Notes under the pieces: generated by a model
What the model was told of the DNA's origin: nothing
The model's input: only the letters and a program-made list of their open reading frames with translations
Database searches by the model: none
Program-made: the position numbers and the translations under genes
Source of the DNA: an uncultured Eubacteriales bacterium
Lineage (GTDB): Bacteria > Bacillota > Clostridia > Oscillospirales > Acutalibacteraceae
Length of the DNA: 27,680 nucleotides
Assembly: GCA_934636435.1 (NCBI GenBank)
Contig: CAKUAQ010000031.1
Span: forward strand, 1 to 27,680
Direction: 5' to 3'
Part shown: piece after piece, positions 1 through 7,166 of the stretch
Position numbering within the stretch: position 1 is the first letter of the stretch
Layout: each line of letters opens with the position of its first letter

Positions 1-51
1 CTTTCATTGTAAAGGATTCTATCTCTATGCTCAACCTTTTTCTATTGCTAA

Positions 52-76
52 GGGGTCAGGTTCATCGCCTGACCCC
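52..76. terminator. Hairpin, possibly terminator of an upstream gene
   Basis: A perfect 9-bp stem (52-60 pairs with 68-76, GGGGTCAGG / CCTGACCCC) closes a 7-nt loop. It is followed by an AT-rich stretch but no clean T-run, so it may end a transcript entering from the left or serve the opposite strand. The gene it would serve lies outside the window. Confidence 0.4.
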
Positions 77-124
77 AACATTTATTATAGAACCGAAAGA
101 AAGGTGAAGATTTCTTTCTCCTTT

Positions 125-155
125 TTAAGTGCATTTTAGCTTTGCCCGGTATACT
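125..155 (+). promoter_or_regulatory. Weak promoter for the VTC-DUF4956-Cthe_2159 operon, -10 inside an inverted repeat
   Basis: A good -10 hexamer TATACT lies at 150-155, but the only -35 candidates (TTAAGT at 125-130, spacer 19) are poor. The -10 sits inside an inverted repeat, TGCCCG (143-148) and CGGGCA (157-162). That arrangement suggests control by a DNA-binding protein rather than strong constitutive expression. The strand and gene are inferred from position, 34 bp before the start codon. Confidence 0.45.
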
Positions 156-188
156 GCGGGCATACGATCCGGAAAGGAGGTAGCTAAT

Positions 189-860
189 ATGCAGTACCGT
201 CATGAATGGAAACATGAGATCAATGCGCTGGACCGTCGAATCCTGCTGTCCCGTCTTTCGGCCGTGATGCAGCGGGATGCCCACGCCATAGACGGCATGT
301 ATCGGATACGGAGCCTGTATTTCGATACGCCGGGGGACACGGCGCTGCGGGAAAAGATCGACGGCGTGAATTGCCGCGAAAAATTCCGCATCCGCTGCTA
401 TAACCTGGACCCGTCGTTTATCGTGCTGGAAAAGAAGAGCAAGATGAACGGCCTGTGCGCCAAGGGGAGCTGTCGGCTCACCGCAGAGGAGACCCGACGG
501 TTGATCGACGGCGATATCGGATGGATGCGGGAGAGCGGACATCCTCTGTGTGTGGAGCTGTACGCCAAAATGCGCTCCCGGGGGCTGCGGCCGAAAACCA
601 TCGTGGACTATACCCGGGATCCGTTCGTCTTTGCGCCGGGGAATGTCCGGGTGACCATCGACCGGGATATTCGCACGGGGATGGGAAACACCGATTTCCT
701 CAATCCTGCCGCTCTCACGCTCCCGGCGGGGGATGCTCCCATGATCCTGGAGGTAAAGTGGGACGCATACCTGCCGGATATTATCCGGGATGCCGTCACC
801 CTGCCCGGACGCCGGGTCAGCGCTTTTTCCAAATACGAACAATGCCGTATATACGGCTGA
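189..860 (+). CDS. VTC domain-containing polyphosphate polymerase-like protein
   Basis: A 223-residue soluble protein of the VTC/CYTH-like triphosphate tunnel family, related to the catalytic domain of yeast Vtc4, which makes polyphosphate from ATP. It opens with the family's YRHEWKHEI segment, continues with charged strands YRIRSLYFDTP and KFRIRCYN, then EKKSK, VRVTIDRDIR and ILEVKWDAYLP, giving the alternating basic and acidic tunnel residues. ATG 189 is chosen because AAAGGAGGT (174-182) lies 6 nt upstream; an in-frame ATG at 129 has no ribosome site. It is followed after 18 bp by a DUF4956 gene and then a Cthe_2159-type surface protein, a recurrent set in Clostridia. The family call is firm; the actual product and its link to the surface protein are inferred. 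Confidence 0.88.
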   Translation: MQYRHEWKHEINALDRRILLSRLSAVMQRDAHAIDGMYRIRSLYFDTPGDTALREKIDGVNCREKFRIRCYNLDPSFIVLEKKSKMNGLCAKGSCRLTAEETRRLIDGDIGWMRESGHPLCVELYAKMRSRGLRPKTIVDYTRDPFVFAPGNVRVTIDRDIRTGMGNTDFLNPAALTLPAGDAPMILEVKWDAYLPDIIRDAVTLPGRRVSAFSKYEQCRIYG

Positions 861-878
861 AAAAGGAGTTTTGCTGTT

Positions 879-1550
879 ATGACATTCAGTGATATTTTCA
901 AATCCAGCTTTCTGGAAAACGTGACCGCCGTCAGCCCGCTGGATATGGTGCTGACCATCCTGCTGGCCTTCGGTATTGGGCTGTTTATCTTCTTTGTGTA
1001 TAAAAAGACCTATCGGGGCGTGATGTATTCGTCCTCCTTCGGTGTGACGCTCATTGCGCTGACCATGATCACCTCTCAGGTGATCCTGGCAGTCACATCC
1101 AACGTGGTGCTGTCCCTCGGCATGGTGGGCGCACTGTCCATTGTCCGGTTCCGTACGGCCATCAAGGAGCCGCTGGACATTGCGTTTCTGTTCTGGTCCA
1201 TTGCCGCGGGGATCATTCTGGCGGCGGGTATGATCCCGCTGGCGGTCATCGGCAGTGTGATCATCGGGCTGATTCTGCTGTTCTTCGTCAATAAAAAGCC
1301 TCATAAGAATCCTTACATTCTGGTGCTCACCTGCGAGAATCACGAGAGCGAGATAGAGGCCATGAAGTATGTCAACGCGCAGGTGGAGCGGTGTGCGGTG
1401 AAATCCAAGAGGGCGCAGAACGGCCTTATCGAGGTCAATACGGAGGTGCGGCTGAAGGACGACAACACCGATTTCATCAACGCGTTGTCCGCCATGCGGG
1501 GTGTGACCGGCGCGACACTGGTGAGCTACAACGGCGACTATATGGGATAA
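879..1550 (+). CDS. DUF4956 domain-containing membrane protein
   Basis: A 223-residue integral membrane protein. Four hydrophobic segments occupy roughly residues 20-140: around ILLAFGIGLFIFFVY, VTLIALTMITSQVILAV, IAFLFWSIAAGIILAAG and VIGSVIIGLILLFFV. The conserved family signature GALSIVRFRTAIKEP lies between the second and third segments, near residue 85. The C-terminal third is soluble, alpha/beta and probably cytoplasmic. It sits between the VTC gene (18 bp upstream) and the beta-helix surface protein (12 bp downstream), so the three are almost certainly cotranscribed. The biochemical role of DUF4956 is unknown; a membrane partner for the VTC protein is the simplest guess from the recurrent pairing. 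Confidence 0.88.
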   Translation: MTFSDIFKSSFLENVTAVSPLDMVLTILLAFGIGLFIFFVYKKTYRGVMYSSSFGVTLIALTMITSQVILAVTSNVVLSLGMVGALSIVRFRTAIKEPLDIAFLFWSIAAGIILAAGMIPLAVIGSVIIGLILLFFVNKKPHKNPYILVLTCENHESEIEAMKYVNAQVERCAVKSKRAQNGLIEVNTEVRLKDDNTDFINALSAMRGVTGATLVSYNGDYMG

Positions 1551-1562
1551 GGAGCGGAGCGT

Positions 1563-3491
1563 ATGTCTAAGACGAAGCGGATCGACATCCTGTGCGTTGC
1601 CGTGACGGTGCTCATGCTCCTTGTGACCGTTCTGTTCATGTGTGGCGAAAGGCTCGGCATCACCGTCGTGCACCGTAAGGAGGACGAGGCCACCTCCGAC
1701 CGGTTCACCGCCAACGATCTGGACGGCGCGTGGGATACCAAGGGCGCAACGCAAATTTTGCTCACCGGCGATGGGGCGAAGATCTCCGGCAACGGCGCAT
1801 ATTTCAGCCAGGATACGCTCTACATCGTCTATGCCGGGCGCTATGTCCTTTCCGGTGAGCTTTCCGGCTCCGTGCGGGTGGATGCCGACGGGGACGATAA
1901 GATCTGGCTGCTGTTCGATGGGGTGGATATCACGTCGGACAGCGCCGCACCGCTGCACATCGAGCAGGCGGATAAGGTGTTTTTGACCCTTGGGGAGGGC
2001 AGCGAGAATACATTGACCTTCACGCTGGACGACGAAACCGCGACGGTCGACGGAGCGATCTATTCCCGGGATGATCTGACCGTCAACGGCACCGGAAAGC
2101 TGACGGTCCGGTCGGAGCATCAGCATGGCATCGTGTGTAACGATACGCTGGTGTTCACCGGCGGCACGGTCGATATCACCGCCGGGGTGGACGGCGTTCA
2201 CGCTCACGATGCCATCAAGATCCGGGAGGCGGCCATCACGGTGGGGGCGGGCGACGACGGCTTGCACGCCGGTAATGACGACGGGGATGCGGTATTCTAT
2301 CTGGAATCGGGCACCGTCACAATCACCGAAAGCTGTGAGGGCATCGAGGCCAATGACATCACCATTGCGGGCGGCACAGTAACCATCGCGGCCACCGATG
2401 ACGGCATCAACGCCAACGGAGACGGCACCAATTCGCTGATCACTCTGTCCGGCGGCGATATCACCATCATCAATCGGGATGGCCGGGACGCCGACGGACT
2501 GGATTCCAACGGAAGCATCCGCATCACGGGCGGCAATCTGTTTATCAGTCTCAACGGCACCGGCCCCAACAGTGCCGTGGATTACGGCAGCGAGAACGGC
2601 GGAACATTCACCATATCCGGAGGCACGGTGATCGCCTGCGGCGGCAGCCAGATGGCGGAGGGCCCTGAGAGCACATCTGCGCAAGGGTTTGTGATGCGGA
2701 CCGTGTCCGGCAGTGCAGGCTCCACGGTCACCCTGACGGATGCCGACGGCACGCCCGTTCTGGAAAAGGAAATCCCCTGCGCCTTTACCTCGGTGATCCT
2801 GAGCACGCCCGAAATTTCGGTGGGCGATGCGGTGACACTGAAGATTGACGATACCGAGACGGCCATCACCGTGGATAATTCTACGACCGGCGGCGGTATG
2901 GGTGGCGGCATGGGCGGTTTTTCCGGGGGCAGCGCCCCCTTCGGCAACGGCGGCGACAGCGCCGATCGCCCGGAGATGCCCGACGGGGCAGCGCCGGGCA
3001 CGGCGGACGGCGATGACTCCGCCGCGTCGGATGACAACCGGCCGACCATGCCGGAAAAGCCCGACGGCAGCGACAGCTCCAGACCGGAGCCGCCCGGCGG
3101 CAGCGGAGGCGATCGTACACCGCCGAGCTTTGACAACGACGGCGACGGATCGTCCGACGGCCAGAGCGGAAACGGCAGAAAGCCGCCCAATCTGCCCAGC
3201 GGTGAATCGGATGCCGGACAGGATGGCGATGCGAGCGGCGCCGAGCCGCCGACTATGCCGGACGGCGAATCGGATGCCGGTGCAAATACCGAGCCGGACG
3301 GGAACGGAAAGAGGCAGAACCGTCCCGGCGGCATGAACGGTTTTTCGCAGCAGGGGCAGACGCAGGAGGACACGGCATCCGGCAGCGACACGGGTATGAG
3401 CCGGAGCGAAATGCTCCGTGTCGGCGTATGGGTGGCGGTTTCCGCCCTGCTCCTGCTGGCCGGTCTGCTGGTGGCGGTCAGAAAGCGGTGA
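1563..3491 (+). CDS. Cthe_2159-type carbohydrate-binding beta-helix surface protein
   Basis: A 642-residue surface protein. An N-terminal hydrophobic anchor or signal spans about residues 7-28. Residues ~65-440 form repeating strands with G-G-x-V-x-I and D-G-I/D-G-L turns, typical of the right-handed parallel beta-helix of Clostridium thermocellum Cthe_2159, an acidic-polysaccharide binder. Residues ~440-610 are a low-complexity Gly/Pro/Asp/Ser linker with recurring MPDG and GESDAG units, and a C-terminal helix (about 617-638) ends in RKR, consistent with a second membrane anchor. It starts 12 bp after the DUF4956 gene, with GGAGCGG as ribosome site. Homologous clusters often also carry a CotH-kinase gene; none is seen downstream. 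The ligand is unknown. Confidence 0.82.
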   Translation: MSKTKRIDILCVAVTVLMLLVTVLFMCGERLGITVVHRKEDEATSDRFTANDLDGAWDTKGATQILLTGDGAKISGNGAYFSQDTLYIVYAGRYVLSGELSGSVRVDADGDDKIWLLFDGVDITSDSAAPLHIEQADKVFLTLGEGSENTLTFTLDDETATVDGAIYSRDDLTVNGTGKLTVRSEHQHGIVCNDTLVFTGGTVDITAGVDGVHAHDAIKIREAAITVGAGDDGLHAGNDDGDAVFYLESGTVTITESCEGIEANDITIAGGTVTIAATDDGINANGDGTNSLITLSGGDITIINRDGRDADGLDSNGSIRITGGNLFISLNGTGPNSAVDYGSENGGTFTISGGTVIACGGSQMAEGPESTSAQGFVMRTVSGSAGSTVTLTDADGTPVLEKEIPCAFTSVILSTPEISVGDAVTLKIDDTETAITVDNSTTGGGMGGGMGGFSGGSAPFGNGGDSADRPEMPDGAAPGTADGDDSAASDDNRPTMPEKPDGSDSSRPEPPGGSGGDRTPPSFDNDGDGSSDGQSGNGRKPPNLPSGESDAGQDGDASGAEPPTMPDGESDAGANTEPDGNGKRQNRPGGMNGFSQQGQTQEDTASGSDTGMSRSEMLRVGVWVAVSALLLLAGLLVAVRKR

Positions 3492-3505
3492 TGGCAGCCG
3501 TGCCG

Positions 3506-3539
3506 AGCACCGGATGCCGGGGACTGGGCATCCGGTGCT
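3506..3539 (+). terminator. Hairpin terminator after the Cthe_2159-type gene
   Basis: A perfect 13-bp GC-rich stem (3506-3518 with 3527-3539) with an 8-nt loop begins 14 nt after the stop codon. No T-run follows, so it may be a weak terminator or a 3'-end stabilising structure. Confidence 0.5.
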
Positions 3540-3637
3540 GTGCGGGCGGTTGACATGATACAGACCGGGAATATACGGGGGTCCGATGCGATTCCCGTAT
3601 GTCCCCGGTCCTTTTCTGCCCGGAATGGATATTATCG

Positions 3638-3666
3638 TTGCCGAATCGGCGAAAGCATGGTATGAT
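3638..3666 (+). promoter_or_regulatory. Sigma-A promoter of hemW
   Basis: TTGCCG (3638-3643) and TATGAT (3661-3666) are separated by 17 bp. The predicted start of transcription is about 15 bp before the chosen hemW start. Confidence 0.65.
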
Positions 3667-3689
3667 AGAGACGGAAATGAGGAATGCGT

Positions 3690-4808
3690 ATGCAGCCAAT
3701 CGGCTTATATATCCATGTGCCCTTTTGTGTGCAGAAATGTCCCTATTGCGATTTCTATTCTGCGCCGCCCCGGGATGTGGCGGCGCTGGATGCCTATACC
3801 GCCGGTGTGCGGGCGGCTTTGGAGCGCTGGGGTGAGCGGCTGGACGTTTCGGCGGACACACTGTATTTCGGCGGCGGCACCCCCGCGCTGCTGGGGGGTG
3901 AACGGCTGGCGGCCATTCTGGATACTGCCGGGCGATGCTTCCGGCTGTTCGACGGGGCCGAGCCGGAGGTGACGCTGGAGGCCAATCCCGCCGATGACCT
4001 GGGGGAGACGCTGGCGGCCTTTGCGGCGGCGGGCGGCAACCGCCTGTCGCTGGGAATGCAGTCGGCGATCTCTGCCGAGCTGCAGGCGCTGGGACGTCGC
4101 CATACCCCGGCGGATGTGGCGCGCACGATGGCGGATGCCCGGCGGGCGGGGATCGACAATGTTTCGCTGGATCTGATGCTGGGGATTCCCCGGCAGACGG
4201 CGGCGAGCGTGGGAGAATCGGTGCGGTGTCTGGCGGAATCGGGTGCGACCCACGCCTCCGCCTATCTGCTGAAGCTGGAGCCCCACACCCCCTTCGGAGC
4301 GCACCCGCCCGTTCTGCCGGATGAGGATACCGCCGCCGAGCTGTATGAGCTGGCGATGGATGGGCTGGAGGCGGCGGGGTATCGTCAATATGAGATATCC
4401 AATGCCGCCCGCCCCGGCAAGGAGAGCCGCCATAACCTTAAATACTGGAACAGCGATCCCTATCTGGGGATCGGTCCGGCTGCCAGCTCCTGTCTGGGGC
4501 ATACGCGCTTTCAATATCCCCGGAGCACCGCGGCGTTTCTGGCCGGAGGCGAGCCGGTGGAGGAAAAGGACGCAGATATCCCCACGGGCAGCGAGACGGA
4601 ATACGCGCTGCTGCGTCTGCGGCTGACCGAGGGACTGACCGAGGCGGGGTTTTCCTCCCGGTTCGGCCACGGGATCCCGGAGGAGTGGCGCCGGCGGGCC
4701 GCCGCTCTGCCTGCCGGACTGGTGACGGCGGATGCGGCGGGAATTCGGTTTTCCCGTCGGGGATTCCTGGTATCCAATGCGCTGATTGAACGCATTTTAG
4801 CCGGATAA
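3690..4808 (+). CDS. hemW: Radical SAM family heme chaperone HemW
   Basis: A 372-residue radical SAM protein of the HemN/HemW family. The Cx3Cx2C cluster motif is C13, C17 and C20 within HVPFCVQKCPYC, followed by the YFGGGTP glycine-rich strand, EANP, and a C-terminal HemN-type domain with RHNLKYWNSDPYLGIGPAASS. The short N-terminus before the cysteines and the family length near 375 residues fit HemW, a heme-binding chaperone, rather than coproporphyrinogen dehydrogenase HemN. The start is ambiguous: ATG 3684 is almost on top of the AGGA site, whereas ATG 3690 has 6-nt spacing and is preferred. It has its own promoter and is followed by a separately promoted two-component operon. Confidence 0.9.
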   Translation: MQPIGLYIHVPFCVQKCPYCDFYSAPPRDVAALDAYTAGVRAALERWGERLDVSADTLYFGGGTPALLGGERLAAILDTAGRCFRLFDGAEPEVTLEANPADDLGETLAAFAAAGGNRLSLGMQSAISAELQALGRRHTPADVARTMADARRAGIDNVSLDLMLGIPRQTAASVGESVRCLAESGATHASAYLLKLEPHTPFGAHPPVLPDEDTAAELYELAMDGLEAAGYRQYEISNAARPGKESRHNLKYWNSDPYLGIGPAASSCLGHTRFQYPRSTAAFLAGGEPVEEKDADIPTGSETEYALLRLRLTEGLTEAGFSSRFGHGIPEEWRRRAAALPAGLVTADAAGIRFSRRGFLVSNALIERILAG

Positions 4809-4818
4809 ATTTATTTTC

Positions 4819-4851
4819 TGTTCATACTCCCGCCGGAAAATGTGGTACACT
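4819..4851 (+). promoter_or_regulatory. Extended -10 promoter of the two-component operon
   Basis: TGGTACACT (4843-4851) is a TG-extended -10. The best -35 is TTCATA (4821-4826) with a long 19-bp spacer. The promoter lies about 40 bp before the regulator start, which has an AGAGGAGG ribosome site at 4874-4881. Confidence 0.5.
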
Positions 4852-4891
4852 GTTTAATAATAACATACCCTTTAGAGGAGGTTAGAGCAAT

Positions 4892-5590
4892 ATGCCCGGA
4901 TTGAAAATCATGGTCGTGGATGACGACAGCAATATCTGCGAGCTGCTGCGCCTGTATCTGGAAAAGGAAGGCTTTGACACCGTTACGGTCTCCGACGGTG
5001 CCAGGGCGGTGGAGCTGTTCGACACCGAAAAGCCGGATCTCATGCTGCTGGATGTGATGATGCCCAAGCTGGACGGCTGGCAGGTCTGCCGGGAGATCCG
5101 GAAAAAATCCCAGTGCCCCATCATTATGATCACCGCCAAGGGCGAGGTGTTCGACAAGGTTTTGGGTCTGGAGCTGGGCGCTGACGATTATGTGGTGAAG
5201 CCCTTTGAGACCAAAGAGGTAATCGCCCGCATCAAGGCGGTGCTGCGTCGCAGCGGCATCAGCGAGGCTAAAAAGGAACGCAAGGTGGAATACGACGGCC
5301 TGTATATCAATATGGAGAATTACGAACTGCGGGTGCGGGGCAAGGTGGTGGATACACCGCCTAAGGAGATGGAGCTGATCTACCACCTGGCCAGCAATCC
5401 AAACCGGGTGTATACCCGGGATCAGCTGTTGGACGAGGTGTGGGGCTTCGAGTATTACGGCGACAGCCGCACGGTGGATGTCCACATCAAGCGTCTGCGG
5501 GAGAAGCTGGACGGCGTGTCCGATCAGTGGACGCTGAAGACCGTCTGGGGCGTGGGCTATAAATTCGAGGTGAAGGACCCGGAGAATTGA
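4892..5590 (+). CDS. OmpR/PhoB-family response regulator
   Basis: A 232-residue DNA-binding response regulator. The receiver domain (about 5-120) shows acidic pocket D10-D11-D12, phosphoacceptor D54 in LLDVMMPKLDG, T81 and K103 in the VVKPF loop. The winged-helix effector domain (about 130-228) carries PPKEMELIYHLASNPNRVYTR and the recognition-helix region GDSRTVDVHIKRLREKL, typical of the OmpR/PhoB class. It is followed after 32 bp by its probable partner kinase and then an htrA gene, suggesting an envelope-stress or phosphate-type circuit. The stimulus cannot be read from sequence. An imperfect TTTATT-N5-TTCATA pair upstream of its own promoter could reflect autoregulation, but this is weak. 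Confidence 0.93.
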   Translation: MPGLKIMVVDDDSNICELLRLYLEKEGFDTVTVSDGARAVELFDTEKPDLMLLDVMMPKLDGWQVCREIRKKSQCPIIMITAKGEVFDKVLGLELGADDYVVKPFETKEVIARIKAVLRRSGISEAKKERKVEYDGLYINMENYELRVRGKVVDTPPKEMELIYHLASNPNRVYTRDQLLDEVWGFEYYGDSRTVDVHIKRLREKLDGVSDQWTLKTVWGVGYKFEVKDPEN

Positions 5591-5622
5591 CCGGACTTTT
5601 GATGAGATAAGGCGGGATCCTT

Positions 5623-7086
5623 GTGTTTAAGAGCGTATTTTCCAAATATTATACGGTGGTGACCGCCATTGTTGTTTCCTGCTTTCTGGTGATGACGGGC
5701 TTGCAGGTGCTGCTGTTCACCCGGTCGGTGGCAGAAGAAAAACGGATGCTGCTGGTGGATAACGCCGCCAGCATTGCCCGCCATACCGCTACCCAGGAGA
5801 CCGACAGTTTGCTGAAATCGGATGGCTCCGTGACCTACCAGATGGACCAAACGGCGCTGTATCCCTTTTTACGGATGATGGCGGAGGCGCTGGATTCCAC
5901 CATTCTGCTGACGGATGCTCAGGGCAAGGTGCTGGTCTGCTCCGACGGCAGTCAGTCGGTGTATGTGGGCAATACGGCTCTGAGTGCGCTGGTGCCGCAG
6001 GTGGAAAAAGGGTATTTCACGGTGGGGACGCTGGAGGGGCTGTTCCACACCCGCCGGTATACGGCGGCAGCACCGGTGCGGATCAAGGGCTATACGCTGG
6101 GCTATATATTCATTTCTGCCCCGGTCACCACAGTGGCGCAGACCTTTCGCTCCAACTGGCAGGTGTATCTGCTGTCCACGATGATCACGCTGATGCTGGC
6201 GTTCATCGTCACCTATTGGCTCACTTACCGCATCGTGAAGCCTCTGCGGCAGATGGCGGCGGCGACCCGGCGGTTTGCCCAGGGGGATTTCAGCGCCCGG
6301 CTGTCGGTATCCGGACAGGATGAGGTGGCGGAGCTGGCGGATTCTCTCAATCATATGGCGGTGTCGCTGTCCTCGCTGGAGACCATGCGGCGCAATTTCA
6401 TCGCCAGCGTGTCTCATGAGCTGAAAACTCCCATGACCACCATCACCGGGTTCGTGGACGGGATTCTGGACGGCACCATCCCGGCGGAAAAGCAACGCCA
6501 CTATATGAAGATCGTGTCCGATGAGGTGAAGCGCCTGTCCCGGCTGGTGCGCAGCATGCTGGATCTGACCCGGATCGACGCCGGAGAGTTGAAGCTCAAT
6601 CGCAGCCGGGTCAATCTCACCGAGCTGGTGGGCAGTGTGCTGGTATCCTCGGAGCAGCGGATCGAAAAGAAACGTCTGCGGATCACCGGGCTGGAGGATT
6701 GCGAGGATTATATTTTCCTGGGAGATCACGATCTGATGGGGCAGGTGCTGTATAACCTGTTGGACAACGCTATCAAGTTTACGAACGAGGGCGGCACCAT
6801 CGACATCCGCCTGATCCGGAAGAATGCGCGCATCTATTGTGCCATCCGCAATACCGGCGACGGTATTCCGCCGGAGGAGATGCCCCAGATCTTTGAACGG
6901 TTTTACAAGAGCGACCGCTCCCGCAGTTTGGATAAAAACGGCATGGGACTGGGACTGTATATTGTCAAGACGGTGATCAATCTTCATCAGGGGGAGATTA
7001 CCGTGCGCAGTGTGGCCGGAGAATATACGGAGTTTTCTTTCTGGATCCCGGCGGCCGACGGCGAGGATAAGGCGATTATTCAATAA
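5623..7086 (+). CDS. HAMP domain sensor histidine kinase
   Basis: A 487-residue membrane sensor kinase. TM1 lies near residues 10-32, an extracytoplasmic sensing region at about 35-180, TM2 near 185-207, then a HAMP linker (TYRIVKPLRQMAAATRRFAQGDFSARL). The dimerisation domain carries the H-box SHELKTPMT with H265 as the phosphorylated histidine, and the ATPase domain has the N-box LLDNAIKF, the G1 box NTGDGIPPEE and the G2 box GMGLGLYIVK. This is the ResE/WalK/PhoR-like HPK1 layout. The start is GTG 5623, preceded by AAGGCGG. It is probably cotranscribed with the response regulator; the downstream htrA has its own promoter. Confidence 0.93.
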   Translation: MFKSVFSKYYTVVTAIVVSCFLVMTGLQVLLFTRSVAEEKRMLLVDNAASIARHTATQETDSLLKSDGSVTYQMDQTALYPFLRMMAEALDSTILLTDAQGKVLVCSDGSQSVYVGNTALSALVPQVEKGYFTVGTLEGLFHTRRYTAAAPVRIKGYTLGYIFISAPVTTVAQTFRSNWQVYLLSTMITLMLAFIVTYWLTYRIVKPLRQMAAATRRFAQGDFSARLSVSGQDEVAELADSLNHMAVSLSSLETMRRNFIASVSHELKTPMTTITGFVDGILDGTIPAEKQRHYMKIVSDEVKRLSRLVRSMLDLTRIDAGELKLNRSRVNLTELVGSVLVSSEQRIEKKRLRITGLEDCEDYIFLGDHDLMGQVLYNLLDNAIKFTNEGGTIDIRLIRKNARIYCAIRNTGDGIPPEEMPQIFERFYKSDRSRSLDKNGMGLGLYIVKTVINLHQGEITVRSVAGEYTEFSFWIPAADGEDKAIIQ

Positions 7087-7100
7087 TTCTGCCGTTTGTT

Positions 7101-7132
7101 TTCAACAAATGTTCACAATACCCCGGTATACT
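7101..7132 (+). promoter_or_regulatory. htrA promoter with 11-bp-spaced direct repeat (possible OmpR-type operator)
   Basis: A good -10, TATACT (7127-7132), lacks a recognisable -35. In its place are two similar hexamers, TTCAAC (7101-7106) and TTCACA (7112-7117), exactly 11 bp apart. This spacing and sequence resemble the direct-repeat sites of PhoB/PhoP/OmpR-class activators. Regulation by the adjacent two-component system is inferred. Confidence 0.5.
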
Positions 7133-7166
7133 GTGATCAGAACAACAAAGGAAGGTTGTGTGCGAT

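Noticed and set aside
48..2684. A very long open frame on the minus strand (878 codons) across the first three genes
   Set aside because: It is antisense to three well-recognised genes in one operon, has no ribosome site or recognisable domain, and its composition (rich in His, Arg, Gln, Gly) is typical of the reverse reading of GC-rich coding DNA.
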